From Morella rubra (lineage: Eukaryota; Streptophyta; Magnoliopsida; Fagales; Myricaceae), in contig RXIC02000012.1 of assembly GCA_003952965.2 (NCBI GenBank), positions 1,106,967-1,170,966 of the forward strand: a stretch of DNA of 64,000 nucleotides, given 5' to 3'. Below, one piece after another: positions 10,291-21,866 of the stretch (positions within the stretch are counted from its first letter, which is position 1; each line of letters opens with the position of its first letter). Below the pieces are notes generated by a model. That model was not told the origin of the DNA, ran no database searches, and saw nothing but the letters and a program-made list of their open reading frames with translations. The position numbers and the translations under genes were made by a program.

Positions 10291-11360
10291 AAAGTTACTA
10301 ACAGGTCGAGTGGCCTTCCAAACGTTTCACGAAGCGGCTCAAGGGGAGGAATTAATTCATGTCTCCTCGAAAGGTGTGTTGATCATGCCTTTACTCTTAA
10401 CAGGACTCTACGATGTCGGAAAAGGCTCAAAAATTATGGACCCTAACGCCTGTTGACAAGACAGTTATAATGGCAATACACGCATCTGAAGACGTGGCGT
10501 AGTGATGACGGATCAAACCATTCCTAACGATGTGCTACCAGAACAATTTGTAACAAGATGATATCCCAGCCAAGATCGACCTCTAGTACTAGGAGTATCA
10601 CAGGTACCATGCTGCGTCGCACAACGCAGCAAAACATTGGCTCGACGTTGTGACCCAACGGTGTGCACTCCACTCCACAGCACAGTAGGGTAAAAATGCC
10701 ATACTACAATGCACAGCACAACAAGATACAGGTGACACGTCACAACGTGCGGCACAACATAGTTGAGTATAAACGCCACACCATGATGAACCACCCAACA
10801 AAAAAAGGCCACATTAACCCAATCACACCACGATGTCAAAGAAAGACATTTAGGTCCCGAAACTTGACGTGGACTCACAAAGACACACAATTAAACTTCA
10901 ACCATAAAATAGTTCAACCAGCACAACACAACAAAGTCCACAATGAAAACAAGGAAATGCAAAAACTATGCAGTGACCCATCAGCTCCTAGGAGAGGCAG
11001 CAGATGATTTGCCTAGGCCTTCCTCTGTGGCAGCTGTTGCCTCCTTTTCCTAGAGAGTTGGTGTAATTTTCCCATTGAGGCCTCCTCCTGATATCACCAT
11101 CATGGACAAGGCTGCTTGGTCAATCGGTGTTAATGACGCAGCAACGGCCGAAGGGTTCGCAAGTGAAATCTTTGGAAAAGCCGAAGGGGACTCGTGAGTC
11201 ATTGGAGTTGGGGCAAGCCTGCTGGTCCCTTCCCCCTCGGCTACAGCTTTGGGATTCACCCCTCCAAACTTTAGCACCGATCTCGTTGGCATAGTCTTCA
11301 GCCTTTATGGATGACAGAACCATGCTAGGAAATTTTTCCTTAGCCTGTTCGAACGCTTGT
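10291..11360. other. no recognised gene
   Basis: The part 10600-10950 is CA-rich with repeated ACAACG/GCACAACA words. Minus-strand frames at 11050-11323 look fairly protein-like (Ala/Pro/Ser-rich) but match nothing I know. I assign no function. Confidence 0.3.
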
Positions 11361-11568
11361 GGTATTATTAAAATGTATAATGTACTATTACATATATAAG
11401 GTAAGGTATAAGGTATTATAGATTATGTATATGTATAAGGTACTATATATTACATATATAAAATGTACAAGTTACTATTATATAATATATATGTAAGGTA
11501 ATATGTACAAGGTACTATATATTAAGTAATATATACAAGGTACTATTATATAATATGACTAAGGTAAT
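11361..11568 (+). repeat. AT-rich minisatellite (GGTACTAT / TAATATGT units)
   Basis: Imperfect repeats built from the words ACAAGGTACTAT, ATATTAAGTAAT and ATTATATAATATG fill ~200 bp and stop directly at the copia LTR start at 11569. The same words, reversed, form the array at 48866-49268, again beside an LTR of the same family. Confidence 0.7.
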
Positions 11569-12786
11569 TGTAAGAAGTATGCTAAAAAAATCATTATTCT
11601 AGATAATTTTTATTTAGATACCACATATTTATATTTATTATATTGGGTAATATGTTATGACATCAGATGTTATACGGTTATTATTGAGTGACATTGTAGA
11701 AAGTCATGCCAATGATTAATGAATCAAAGGCGGGAAGTATGACTTTTCGGTTCCTTGTACACTTGATGTTTTGTTCTAGACCAAGGTACATATTTATGTA
11801 CAATAGGTCTATACTCGTTGTGCCTCTATTAATGTACTCAGTCATCGAGGTGGTGACCTTAAGCAAACGAGTGGGTGCATTACAAGAGTACATGTACTGA
11901 ACGAGATCAAATATGGATACTTTCTGGAAGTGATCATTGATGCTGAGAATGTATTCAACGTAATTTGTTTATGATATATTTAGACTTGAGAGATTTGTGA
12001 AGATTTATTTATTGTGTACTTGTACTTGATCGAGTCATTTGGTGATGATCTTTTAGGTCAAATATTCCAGACAAAGTCGGGTCTTGTGCATGATGAATGA
12101 GTTTGTATAAATGCTCAATAAGGAATCCACCAGTCTCTTCGAGAGATAGTATATTCAAGTATATTTGTATAAGGTTGGACTCAAGAAAAAGAAATATCTG
12201 GTTAGAGGAATTTTGTGAAAATATTTTTTGAAATTAATATATTATATATATTTATTTGTAAAATTATTTTGGAAATAATTTGAGAGTCCAACAAGTTATA
12301 GATTATAAAATTAAGAATTATATGAGTCAGGGATTTTATCAATGATAATATTTCGGTCCTATTAGCTCATATGAAATATAGTATGATGAAAGGATAAATA
12401 AACGATTATAATTGTTAGCAAAAGGGATTCCCAAATCAATCTCAAATTCTCGGGAGTGAATTGTAATATGTTGATAGATGTTATTACAATTAGTAGAAGC
12501 CTAAAATTCTGAATAAAGATTTGAGATCCCTAATGATCCCACACACTATCACAGTTAGGGTTTTCATATTTAAGAATAGCAATGAGATAGTCTACCCTAA
12601 TTGTTAGTTTTAGAGTTGGCCATCATAACTCAAAAACCTATGACAGTTGTGAGCATGGAGAGGAAGGAGGCAGAACACTTGGGCTGCTATTGTGAAATTC
12701 TCAAGATTGTGAGATCGACAAAAACTTGAAGATTATTGAAGAATTCTAGGGATCAACAAAGATAATTGGTAAGTTAATTTTCGGCA
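11569..12786 (+). mobile_element. Ty1/copia LTR (family B)
   Basis: The LTR starts TGTAAGAAGTATGC and ends TTTTCGGCA, 1,218 bp, and is followed at once by a primer-binding site for initiator Met tRNA. Reversed, decayed copies lie at 49282-50420 and 50505-51600, where the LTR start abuts a purine-rich PPT. Together these fix both boundaries. A 5-bp duplication cannot be checked because the partner end is missing. Confidence 0.75.
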
Positions 12787-12787
12787 G

Positions 12788-12799
12788 TAGTATCAGAGC
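12788..12799 (+). other. primer-binding site, initiator Met tRNA
   Basis: TAGTATCAGAGC lies one base after the LTR end. The usual plant site is TGGTATCAGAGC, so there is one mismatch. It primes minus-strand DNA synthesis and marks 11569-12786 as lying in a 5' LTR position. Confidence 0.75.
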
Positions 12800-15081
12800 T
12801 CTAGGTTAGTTGAACCTCATTCTCTTGAGATTCGTACCACAATATTATTGAATAATCATATGTTTTTCGTGATCTTTGACATCGCATGGAAGAAAAATTT
12901 ATTGTTTTCTTTATAGTATGTGATAGTATGATTGTTCTCTAAATTACGTGAAGCATATAGTTTTTTAGGTTTTCTCTTCAGATTAATGGTGCGTTTGTTT
13001 TCAAAATTTTAATAAAATTTTGTGTTGGTGTTAAAAAAGAGGTGGTATTGGAATTGGTGAATGAGTGTAAAAGTAAAAGTAAAATTTTAAAGTGTGTTTG
13101 ATAAAATTAAAATTTTATTAAAATTTTTGTTTAACAAACGCCATGTAAATCTATTCGATATGTTTTGTCTCTTTGTAAAATTGTTTAACAAATAAATCGT
13201 TTTGTTGTTTTCGTCTCTTGACGAATTTGATATGATAAGAACTCTTTGGAAACAAATAAACATAATATATATATTTTTTTATTTCAAAAGATATATTGTT
13301 CTTTAAGTTTTTGATTGAGATTCAAAAATTTTAGAATTGTTTTTATTGAAATCAAATGAGAAAAATAGTTTTTTCTCTCCAAAAACAAAGGCATGGCCGG
13401 CGGCTTGGTGAAGCTGCCACCGCACCACGGGCCAGAGGGGAGCCCAGTGTGACTAGGGCTACCCCCTGGTTGGAGGGGGTGGAAGTCCAGTGGCCATGGA
13501 GGCTGCAGACACCATTAGCCACACCCGTGTGGGACACGCGTATGGGGAGTTTTGTCCCAAACGGCGGCCAGCCGCGCACCTGAGGTCTGCGTAGCGGCCA
13601 CTGTTTGGTGGCTAGCTCATGAACGGCCTTAACTGGCCATTCGGGGCCAGCGGTGGTGGCTGGCCATCAGCCAGCCACACCCCTCTCCAGGGCGCCTGAG
13701 CGGCGCCAGCCATAAAGATGCCTGGGTCATGCCTAAGTTGCCCTACCCGACCCATAACATTTTGGACTACTTTTATTTAAAAAAAGGGTTATTAGGCTGG
13801 GCTTTTGGTTTAAAAACAATGCAAACCCATTTTATTTTTAAAAAGAAATTGGACTGAGCCTAATGATGAAGCTTGACCCTTTTTTGAAAAAATAAATTGA
13901 AGGGAAAGGAGACCGCATGGCCTGGGCCCTATTAGGCCAGCCAATGGTTGAATAGGATTTGAGCCATGGTAGCCCGTGCGGGATGAGGCCACGAGTCACG
14001 AATTGGGTAGGACCTGTCCCATGGACCCAACCTAGGTTTGGGCTAGACTCGGACGAAGACTTAGATCTGGTTCGGGTGTGACTCGGACCACTACCCACCA
14101 CCGACTGGGTTGGACCTAGACCGGTGGGTCAACGGGTCAACCCAATTTGACCTGTTGATAGTTGACCAACCCAATTTGACCGGGTTGACCCTATTTGATA
14201 GGTTGAAAAAAAAATTGAAATTTTAAATGCAAGTGTTAAATGGGATTGTTTAGAGGAAACTAATTCCATGACCCCCTCCCATGTTGGTAAGTGGAATTCT
14301 ATTTTATTAAGTGCTAGATGAAACTAAAATAGGGGATTCCAATATCTTATTTTATAGTTTGTCTATTTATTTCTTTATAAGATAAATGAGTGTGTAGGCA
14401 GAATAAGGGTGTTGACTAAAATAGCAATGCGACCCATTTCAAAATTACATGTCATTTCGACAATGGTTGCACTTAACTAAACAAACATGTATGCTAAAAT
14501 AGTGAATATGTGCTTTATTTAGTGGTCAAAAGGAAATCAAGGATCATGAATATTTACATACATATTATATGAGACATGAGTTGTGATAGATAGTTTCTAT
14601 TTATTTTTTGAAGTTATTGCGTGGTTACTAAAATAGAATCATGTTTACAGATGGTAAAAATTCTTGATACCTACTATTGACACTGAATATAAATATTATA
14701 TTTGGGATTTATTTGATTTATGTGTCATAGTGGGAGATACCATTAGTTGTTCGAAAACCTGAACCTAATAGATTATTATATATATATGTGGATTAACTTT
14801 ATATGTTTTGCAAATTTCTTATACCTTTTGTGTGATGATTTTTGACTGGGTCAAGATATATTTATTGGAAAAGGAATCCTACGGAAGGTAAGCTTATCAT
14901 TAAAGTCAAGTTAATGTATTGTCCATTAAATTGTTTGTATGTCCTTTTGGACACTATATCTCACTTTTGCAATAAGTTGCAAGGGTCTAAGGAAACCCAA
15001 AAATTAAGTGAAAGGGAAATTGTGCAGAAGATGGGTATAACTGCAAGTGTTGCAGCGACTGTCATTTGTACTTTTTTATAA
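12800..15081 (+). mobile_element. decayed internal region of copia family B
   Basis: After the primer site come an AT-rich leader, a MITE (12988-13142), a GC-rich part (13380-14110) with many GGTTGACC/GGTCAAC words near 14120-14200, and AT-rich debris. The only coding trace is at about 14970-15075, where KLSEREIVQKMGITASVAAT resembles the linker between gag and protease in some plant copia elements (usually a VRVGNGAxVAA-type segment). Gag itself is not recognisable. The join to the next element is near 15.1 kb. Confidence 0.45.
12988..13142. mobile_element. short MITE with terminal inverted repeats
   Basis: The left end reads GGTGCGTTTGTTTTCAAAAT and the right end, reversed, GGCGTTTGTTAAACAAAAAT. 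Both run on into TTTTAATAAAATTTT, so about 35 bp are inverted around a ~155-bp element. No clean duplication is visible (AAT on the left, ATG on the right), so the superfamily (hAT- or Tourist-like) is open. Confidence 0.6.
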
Positions 15082-15214
15082 GAGTCTACAAAAGAATAAA
15101 ATTTTGTTTTTGGAAAATTGTCTTTACATGCACCAAAATTTCACAGAAATGTGATTTCTTTTTCCAAAAGTTTAACATGCAAAGAGTTTATTGCTTTTGG
15201 TACTAGTATTTATC

Positions 15215-15525
15215 AACCACAGAGACCGAGTATGTTACTGTTGGTAACTGTTGCACACAAATATTGTGGATCAAACAACAACTGGAAGATTTTAATCTTC
15301 GTTACACGAGTGCCATAAACCTTTCTAAAAACCTCATTTAACACTCTCGGACTAAACATATCGAAATGAAGCATCATTTTCTCCATGATCATGTCAAAAG
15401 GGTGACATATTACTTGAGTTTGTAAGCATAGATCTTCAACTTTGCTGATATATTCACCAAACCTCTCAATGAGAATCGTTTCTGCTTCATTCATCAAGAG
15501 ATCGGTATGCGTTTCCCCTCCAAAT
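15215..15525 (+). pseudogene. copia RNase H C-terminal remnant
   Basis: The + strand reads TTETEYVTVGNCCTQILWIK, then SAINLSKNL, HSRTKHIEMKHHF and ADIFTKPLNENRFCF. These match the last half of copia RNase H, where the STTEAEY glutamate and the RTKHI/ADIFTKPL blocks are standard. Stops interrupt (for example near 15430) and a few codons are lost after INL. It parallels the better copy at 60406-60810, line by line. Confidence 0.8.
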
Positions 15526-15659
15526 GATTATTATTCATAAGGATTGCTAATTGTATTATTCGTGTGTTAGTTGGATCATTTTTTAGGTTATAATATGTTT
15601 TTCAAGCTTATCTTGGTTGCATCATTCGTATTTTCCCTGAAAAACGCATTATTTTACAC

Positions 15660-15975
15660 ATTTGCATGTCATGTCTCAGCACTTGTGTTCACACGTGTCA
15701 ACACTTTTGGACTTGTTTGACTATTTTCTTTGGAATATGTATATGTCTACACTATTCAACAATGTCTTGACACACTAGTTGATCCTGGAGAAGTCTGTTA
15801 AGCAAGTGTCGACGCATATTTTCTTATGTGTCGACACATAGTCCTGTGCATATGCAATGTGTCGACATATGCTTCCACATGTGTCGTCACATGTTTCGAA
15901 TAGACAGTTTTTTAAAACATCGATTCACTTGCTCTCATTAATTTCTCTCATGCCTAATGAGTCGACACTTCATAT
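15660..15975 (+). promoter_or_regulatory. GTCGAC-palindrome cluster before the env-like ORF
   Basis: Within ~300 bp there are about seven copies or close variants of TGTCGACACAT. They include one full 14-bp palindrome, ATGTGTCGACACAT, at about 15827, and others near 15685 (TGTCAACACT), 15806, 15859, 15880 and 15961. The same motif fills the U3 of the LTRs of this family. It lies between the RNase H stop and a CT-rich leader before the ORF at 16202, the place of a possible internal promoter. Repeats are seen; the role is inferred. Confidence 0.5.
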
Positions 15976-16201
15976 ACTTTGTCCTCCGAAGCCCTAAACT
16001 CATTTTTCCCTCACTCTAACCTCTCCCGTGCCCTATTCTCTCAAGTCGAAACCCCTTTGCTACCAAACCCCCTCTCTCTCACCTCAATCAGCCATACCTC
16101 TCACCGAATCTCCTCTCCTCTATCACAGACCACATTTTCCTTCCCTCTCCTCCAAAGAAAACCCTAACCTCCTCCTCTGAGATGTCGAATGGAAGACACA
16201 A

Positions 16202-17650
16202 GTGTATATTCGACTAGGGTCTAGGTCGAGGAAGAGAGTCCAAATGGATGGGGACTCCTCTGTTGCATCAGTTCTTCCTAGCTTTCGTATGGGGATCCAT
16301 CAACAACGGTTTAAGTGGGATTTTCAACATTGCAAGGTAATCTCTGGTCATTGGGTCTTGTTGCCTTGGTTTTCAAAGAATGGATTCAATTTTCAAGAGA
16401 TGTTTGATGCTCAAGGGTGGTCACATTTTGTTAGTTTAAAGTGTGACTCTTTTCCTTACTTGGTAAAGGAATTATTTGCCAATTTTGGATTTACCATCTC
16501 TGAGGATGCCTTGAGTCTAGTAAAAGGAAAAGACTTGAATTTATCTGTATCAGCTTTGAATGTTGTAGCCCTTTCCCCCAATTTTGGGGTGAAATTCTTT
16601 GAATCATATAAATGGGCTGGTATGTCTGATGTGGAGCCTATTGAGATACTATGGGTTGTTTTGGACAACCTTAGTTTGACTGAGGTTGAGAAGCTCGATG
16701 CTAGTGACTTGAATATTCACAAGAGACTATTGCATCATATGGATTGTAACATAATACTTCCCAGGACGGAAAAATTTGAGTATGTTACTTTCCTCGATTA
16801 TTCGTGATGTATTGTCTGATTACGAGGCACCAAATGAATCTTGGCCACCTCCTATTGAATCACATGAAGGCTGCATATGAGAAGAAAGGTAAGGATTGCC
16901 TTATGGGATGCTATTCTCTCAGATCTTCTAGTTGTATGCGGTCGATACAAATGGGGAAGAACGAGAGAAGCCTAAGATCTAACGGGAATATAATCAGAAG
17001 ACTTTGAGGCTTATGGGATTTGTTCAGATTAAAGATGGTGAGTGGGTGAAGAAGTGAGTAGCTACTCCTTCTCAAGAAATTCAGGAAGAAGAAGAAGCTG
17101 AAGAGGAAGCAGAGGAGGAGGGTCCAAAGGAAGTGGAAGTAGTGACAGAGGATGGTTCAGATGGTGGTATTCCAGTTGTAGCCTCTCCACATACTCCACA
17201 CACTTCTGCTGCAGGACATTAAGCTCCTTCTGACTCTAATGAGACTAGGCTTGCCCTCTTGGAAGCCTCGGTTACATATCTTAGGGATCAGATGCATGCG
17301 ATGCATTGTGATATATGGACGGGTTTTGAGGAGATCAAGCCCTTATGCATTCACATACTACATATCTGGAGATTATTCAACATGAGGCACACTCCACTCG
17401 CCACAACTACAACAACAACATGACTGGCTGCAGGACAGTGATGTGGGATTGGAGGAAGACTTTCAAAGAGAAGATGATTGAGCTGATGAAATCTATGGAT
17501 GAGATGACTTCTACTATTTAGAGGATAGCTTTAGATATCAGTTAGACCTACAGAATCTACACTGACAAGGATAGATATATGCATCCCAGCATTGTCAGTT
17601 GTGTTCAATGGTTCAGCATATCTTGGACGGAGTTCCTTCGCAAGTATCAT
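16202..17650 (+). pseudogene. env-like / plant transposon protein ORF of SIRE element
   Basis: A 201-codon open frame (16202-16807) reads WSHFVSLKCDSFPYLVKELF, ANFGFTISEDALSLVKGKDL and NLSVSALNV. This resembles the family annotated as putative plant transposon protein (Transposase_32-like), which sits in the env-like position of SIRE-type elements. The start codon is chosen by frame only. After 16807 the coding continues in other frames with an acidic stretch (IQEEEEAEEEAEEE, about 17070-17120) and a coiled-coil-like part. A frameshift near 16800 and stops at 17219 and 17521 show decay. The matching minus-strand ORF is 59563-59919. The function of this protein is unknown. Confidence 0.65.
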
Positions 17651-17700
17651 TAACCCTGACTCTCAACTGTGACCTTACCATACCTTACCCCACTCTCTCT

Positions 17701-17727
17701 TTTTGATGATGCCAAAGGGGAAGAAGT
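17701..17727 (+). promoter_or_regulatory. internal PPT-like purine tract
   Basis: GATGATGCCAAAGGGGAAGA lies ~0.5 kb before the 3' LTR. It is very like the true polypurine tract. A counterpart lies ~0.55 kb before the 3' LTR of the minus-strand element (58331-58356). A second purine tract of this kind could prime extra plus-strand starts. Confidence 0.4.
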
Positions 17728-18217
17728 ATATGGAATTTTGTCGTACTCATGTCATGCAAAGAAACATTCCATTCCACATCATATATCTTTGTACTTGATT
17801 GACTTGTTTGATATATGAGTACATTGCAGTTTTTGGATGAGTTTGTGTTATGATCTTTCTATCCTTATTTAACTTTGAATGCAAATTGATTATTCTTTGA
17901 TATTATATTGTCTCCAATTTGCATAGATTTGACATTGACAACAAGGTAGTACTCCTAAACTCTAAACTTCTGATTATTGGAAAATATTAAAGTGTTTGTG
18001 ATCTACGGTTATATTGTGGAGTTTGAGAGGTTTGGAGGATGATATAGAGGTATATTCTACTAGGTTTAACCTTTTGGAAATCTCATAATACAAAGGAAAC
18101 TCTTGCAAAATTTTCTAAAATTCCAAAGCTCTTTGCATCAAATTGTTTTAAAAAACCTCCGCTTGTTCTTAGGGCGAGCTTTTTGTTTTCTTTGCAAAGA
18201 TCTTTAAAAAAGTATTT

Positions 18218-18240
18218 GTCATCATCAAAAAGGGAGAAAT
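18218..18240 (+). other. polypurine tract of SIRE element
   Basis: TCATCATCAAAAAGGGAGAA runs directly into the LTR start TGTTAGCAC at 18241. It is the plus-strand primer site, and its position fixes the LTR boundary. Confidence 0.8.
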
Positions 18241-18563
18241 TGTTAGCACAAGGCTGTTCCTTGAGCTATCTAACTCGATTTTGATAATAACAAATGACAA
18301 AAAAGCTTTGGACTATTTTTAGAATACGTGGTTGTCAATCCACTATTCAAATTAAAGTACTCAATTGTATTTATTCTCTCTCAAGTTCATTAAGCCCTAT
18401 AATTGCTTTAAAACACCATGACGTGCACTTAAATTATTATATTTTTCATTGTAAGAGTTTTCGTGTTGAAATAGAAAGGATTGCACAACATTAAAGCACT
18501 GAAAATCTCCTCTAGCAATGATGGTGTTGACACATGGGATACATGGTGTCAACACATTGCACT

Positions 18564-20658
18564 TGTAACACCTGAGATCTATCTTTAAAATTATTTGAAT
18601 TTTTTATTTGATATTTGAAATGTCTTCTTTAAAATTGAAATTTGACTTTAACTCTTTTAAATAGTTGAATTTTTATCTTTGACCTAGTCAAACCTTTTTA
18701 AAATTTAAAAGATTTTATGATTATTTAAAATTAAAAGTTTTAGAGTTTAAAAGGGAGTCTATTACTAGTGTGAGTCTATATATAGATTTACATATTGGTT
18801 TTAATTTTTACACACCACACTTTTATGCCAACAAGAGGAAAAAGAAGGGTTTTCTTGCTTTCAACAATCTAGACGAATTTTCTTGAAGCAAATTCAGGTA
18901 TTTCGAATTTCTTGATATTTTATTTGTATTTTTTTTATGAGAGATCAAACCATAGGGTGTCTAGATCTAGCCCTAATTATTTCAAGATTTTCAAATAGTT
19001 TTAATGGGTTTCTTGGAGTAATTGAAATTTGGGTTCAAGATTTGTTCAGGAAAATTCAGGTTTTTGATCTGAGAGTAGATCGAATTATTTTTGATAGCCG
19101 ACCCTAGAAGTCGAAAATTATGATTTTTGGATATTTCGAATTAGACATCTGTAGGAGAGGATACGGTTAAAGTTTCGTAATTTTTGAAGATGTATTGATA
19201 TGGTTTTGAAAATCCGGAAGTTAGGCTTAGAGAAATGTGCTGAGAAAGATCCTGTGATATAGATTGGATTTTGAACCGGATGACATAGGTAGGCTTCTTA
19301 TTTCGATGAATTTTATAAGAATCTGTATAACATATAGATCTATGTGGTATAAATTTCAGGATTTTTGGATAGCGAAATAGATCTTTATGAATTTTGGAAT
19401 TGAGTACTAAATTATTTAGGGTATAGTTTAACTCCATGAGCAGAGGTGAATGTCGATTTTATTGACTGAGTTGTACAAGGAATCTGGATATGAAATTTTA
19501 CAGGTATATAGTTAACATTTAGGGAAGAACATATTTTAATTTGGGGATCCAGGTAAGCGGGTTTATTATGCTAGATTTTCCAAAAAGACCGAGGTGATAT
19601 TTGAAAATTGCATGTTTTTATTGAAAACCCTCGAGTTTTATGTGCATTACTTTATGATAAAATTGTCAAAGATTATAGCATGAAATGTGTAAACATGAGC
19701 CTATTTTTATGTCCAATGATATTTCATGATGTTTTCAATGTTTAAATCAAAACTTTTTTATATTTATTATTATTCAAGATTTGTGCATAATATTTCATGA
19801 AAAGAAGAGAAAATGCAAAGTTCAAAGTGATGTTTATTTTATGATATATTATGTATTTTCAAACCCTGAGGCCCAGAGTTACAGAGACAACGCATTGTAC
19901 CAATTGCAACCTATTGAGTGCACCCATTCTGAAAACTGAGTGGTTTATTTTGTAGATTCTTACCGAGTGCACACTTGGACATGGCCAAGCCTTAGTAAGG
20001 AAGAATTCTACCCATAGTATTGGCTTAGTTTAGCTGATCTCCAAACTAGGTAGCAACTGCACAACCCTATCACAGGGGTAAATGTGACCCATATTTATTG
20101 CCAAAGAGATTTTCTTATATGGATAAATTTTTTTTTTATAGTATTATGTTATATAGATAAAATGTTTTATTGATAAAGATATTTTCTATACTATTATGTT
20201 ATATAGATAAAATTGTTTTATGATAAAGTGTTTTTTTGATATTGCCAAAAATAGCTTTCAACAGTTTAGAAAGATTTTAAATATTCAGTCTCTTAATATT
20301 ACAGTGTGGCTTATGGGACACATACTAGCATAATGATCTTGCTTACTGAGTTGTCGAACTCACCGCTATTATTTCTTTATTTTCAGATGTTGATCAGGAG
20401 CGTGTCGATAGCAGGATTAGATGGCACATGGGCGGGTAGCTGAGAGATTATTAGAATAAATGTTTGACTCTAGTTGAGTCTATCATGTTTAGATTTGTCT
20501 TTGTATTCTGAAAGAGTTTTTAAGTTTTATTAAGAGAGATTTATTGAAGTTTTTAATAAAGTTTATTCCGCATTTTTTAGATAAGTTTTTAAGAACAAAA
20601 GTCTATTTGTTTATGGTTAGTAAGTCACCCTCTAACCTTGAAGGTTTGGGGCATCACA
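18564..20658 (+). mobile_element. nested gypsy-type solo LTR in SIRE U3
   Basis: TGTAACACCTGAG to GGTTTGGGGCATCACA, 2,095 bp, splits the SIRE LTR. The ends, and the TTACTGAGTTGTCGAACTCA box with a following TTTTCAG (about 20342-20387), resemble LTRs of Tekay/Del-type chromoviruses. The flanks are GCACT on the left and AGGTT on the right, so no target duplication is seen. One side has been altered or the ends come from different copies. Confidence 0.6.
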
Positions 20659-21415
20659 AGGTTGTTTAGCACAGTGTCGACACATGTGAAGCATAGTGTC
20701 GACACATTAGAAGATGGTGTCGACACATGTCACAAGTACCTCTGAGTTAGTTCCAGACTTGAAGAAGTTGTGGTATTTAGGGCACCTCTCCAACATTCCA
20801 AAAAGTCCCTTGGGACCCCTCCAAACTAAAGACCTATAAAGACAACATTATGGAGAGAGAAAATGCATCTCTTGTATCATCAATCTTGACCTAGCCTCCA
20901 AAAGAGAAGAAAAAAGCTAAAGAAGAAAGTTACATGTTTTCCAAGAGATCTGCTGTTGTCACTTGCTATTCTTGCTGTCATCATTCTCTAATCTTGTCTT
21001 TTAGCCCTTTTATCTAGCTTTTAGAGCTATTGTTTATCATTTCTATCATTCAAACCTACCAAAAACCTATAAGTGTGGGATACACTTGGGCCTACCCGTG
21101 AGGATAGAAGAAATCTCATAGGATTTGATATTTGTTGTACGAGTTGAAGAGTGAGCTCGGAAAAACTCTTGTAACAGTTACTTAGCACCCGAAAGCTAAG
21201 TTGTAAACACTATTGGATTATAGTAGAGAAGTCCAAGAAAGGCAATAGCCTTGGGGGTGGACGTAGCAAATCTTGGCCGAACCACCTAAAAATCGTGGTG
21301 TTATCTCTCCTCCTTATCTCTCTTACATTATTGCTATCATTGATTGTTCTTCGATTATTATCACTTTCAGTATTTTTTAGATCTGCGTTTTTAACTGACA
21401 AAGTCTAATATTTTA

Positions 21416-21866
21416 GGAGAAAAATCATAGTTAGCCTAATATTTATGGACAAAAATCAATCTAGTACCCACTATTTTGAAAACGGCGATTTGAGATCTTA
21501 ACTTTTGGAAATCATCATCTCACGCCCACCGTCCAAATTAGGCATTAAGTCTGACGAAAAATCATGCAAAATGACCGAAATTTTAAGAAATAAAATAAGT
21601 AGGTTATTGAAATAGAGATTCAATAGTTTTATTTAAAAATATTAATTTTTTATTTTTGATGAATTTTTTAATATTTTTTGTAATTTTATCTTGGAGGTGT
21701 ATTTTGGTCATTTTTCATGCTTTTATGTCTGATTTAACGCATGATTTGGACAGGGGTGTGAATTGATAAGTTTCAAAAGTTAAGGGTCTCAAATCGCCGT
21801 TTTCAAAATAGCGAGTACCAGATTGATTTTTACCCATAAATATGGAGCTAACTATGACTTTTTCTC
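21416..21866. mobile_element. Mutator-like MITE with ~100-bp TIRs, TSD AATATTTTA
   Basis: The left arm begins GGAGAAAAATCATAGTTAG and the right arm, reversed, GAGAAAAAGTCATAGTTAG. Similarity continues for about 100 bp through ATCAATCT, TATTTTGAAAACGGCGATTT and TTAACTTTTG. The flanks are a perfect 9-bp repeat AATATTTTA (21407-21415 and 21867-21875). A 9-bp duplication and long TIRs are typical of Mutator-like elements. There is no coding capacity (451 bp). Confidence 0.85.

Noticed and set aside
10513-10890. Cys/Val/Trp-rich minus-strand frame of 125 codons
   Set aside because: It arises from CA-rich repeats on the + strand; the product is compositionally biased and matches no cysteine-rich peptide family.
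15213-15497. 94-codon minus-strand frame
   Set aside because: Antisense of the copia RNase H remnant. The same antisense frame appears opposite the RNase H at 60436-60747, which shows it follows the sense gene.
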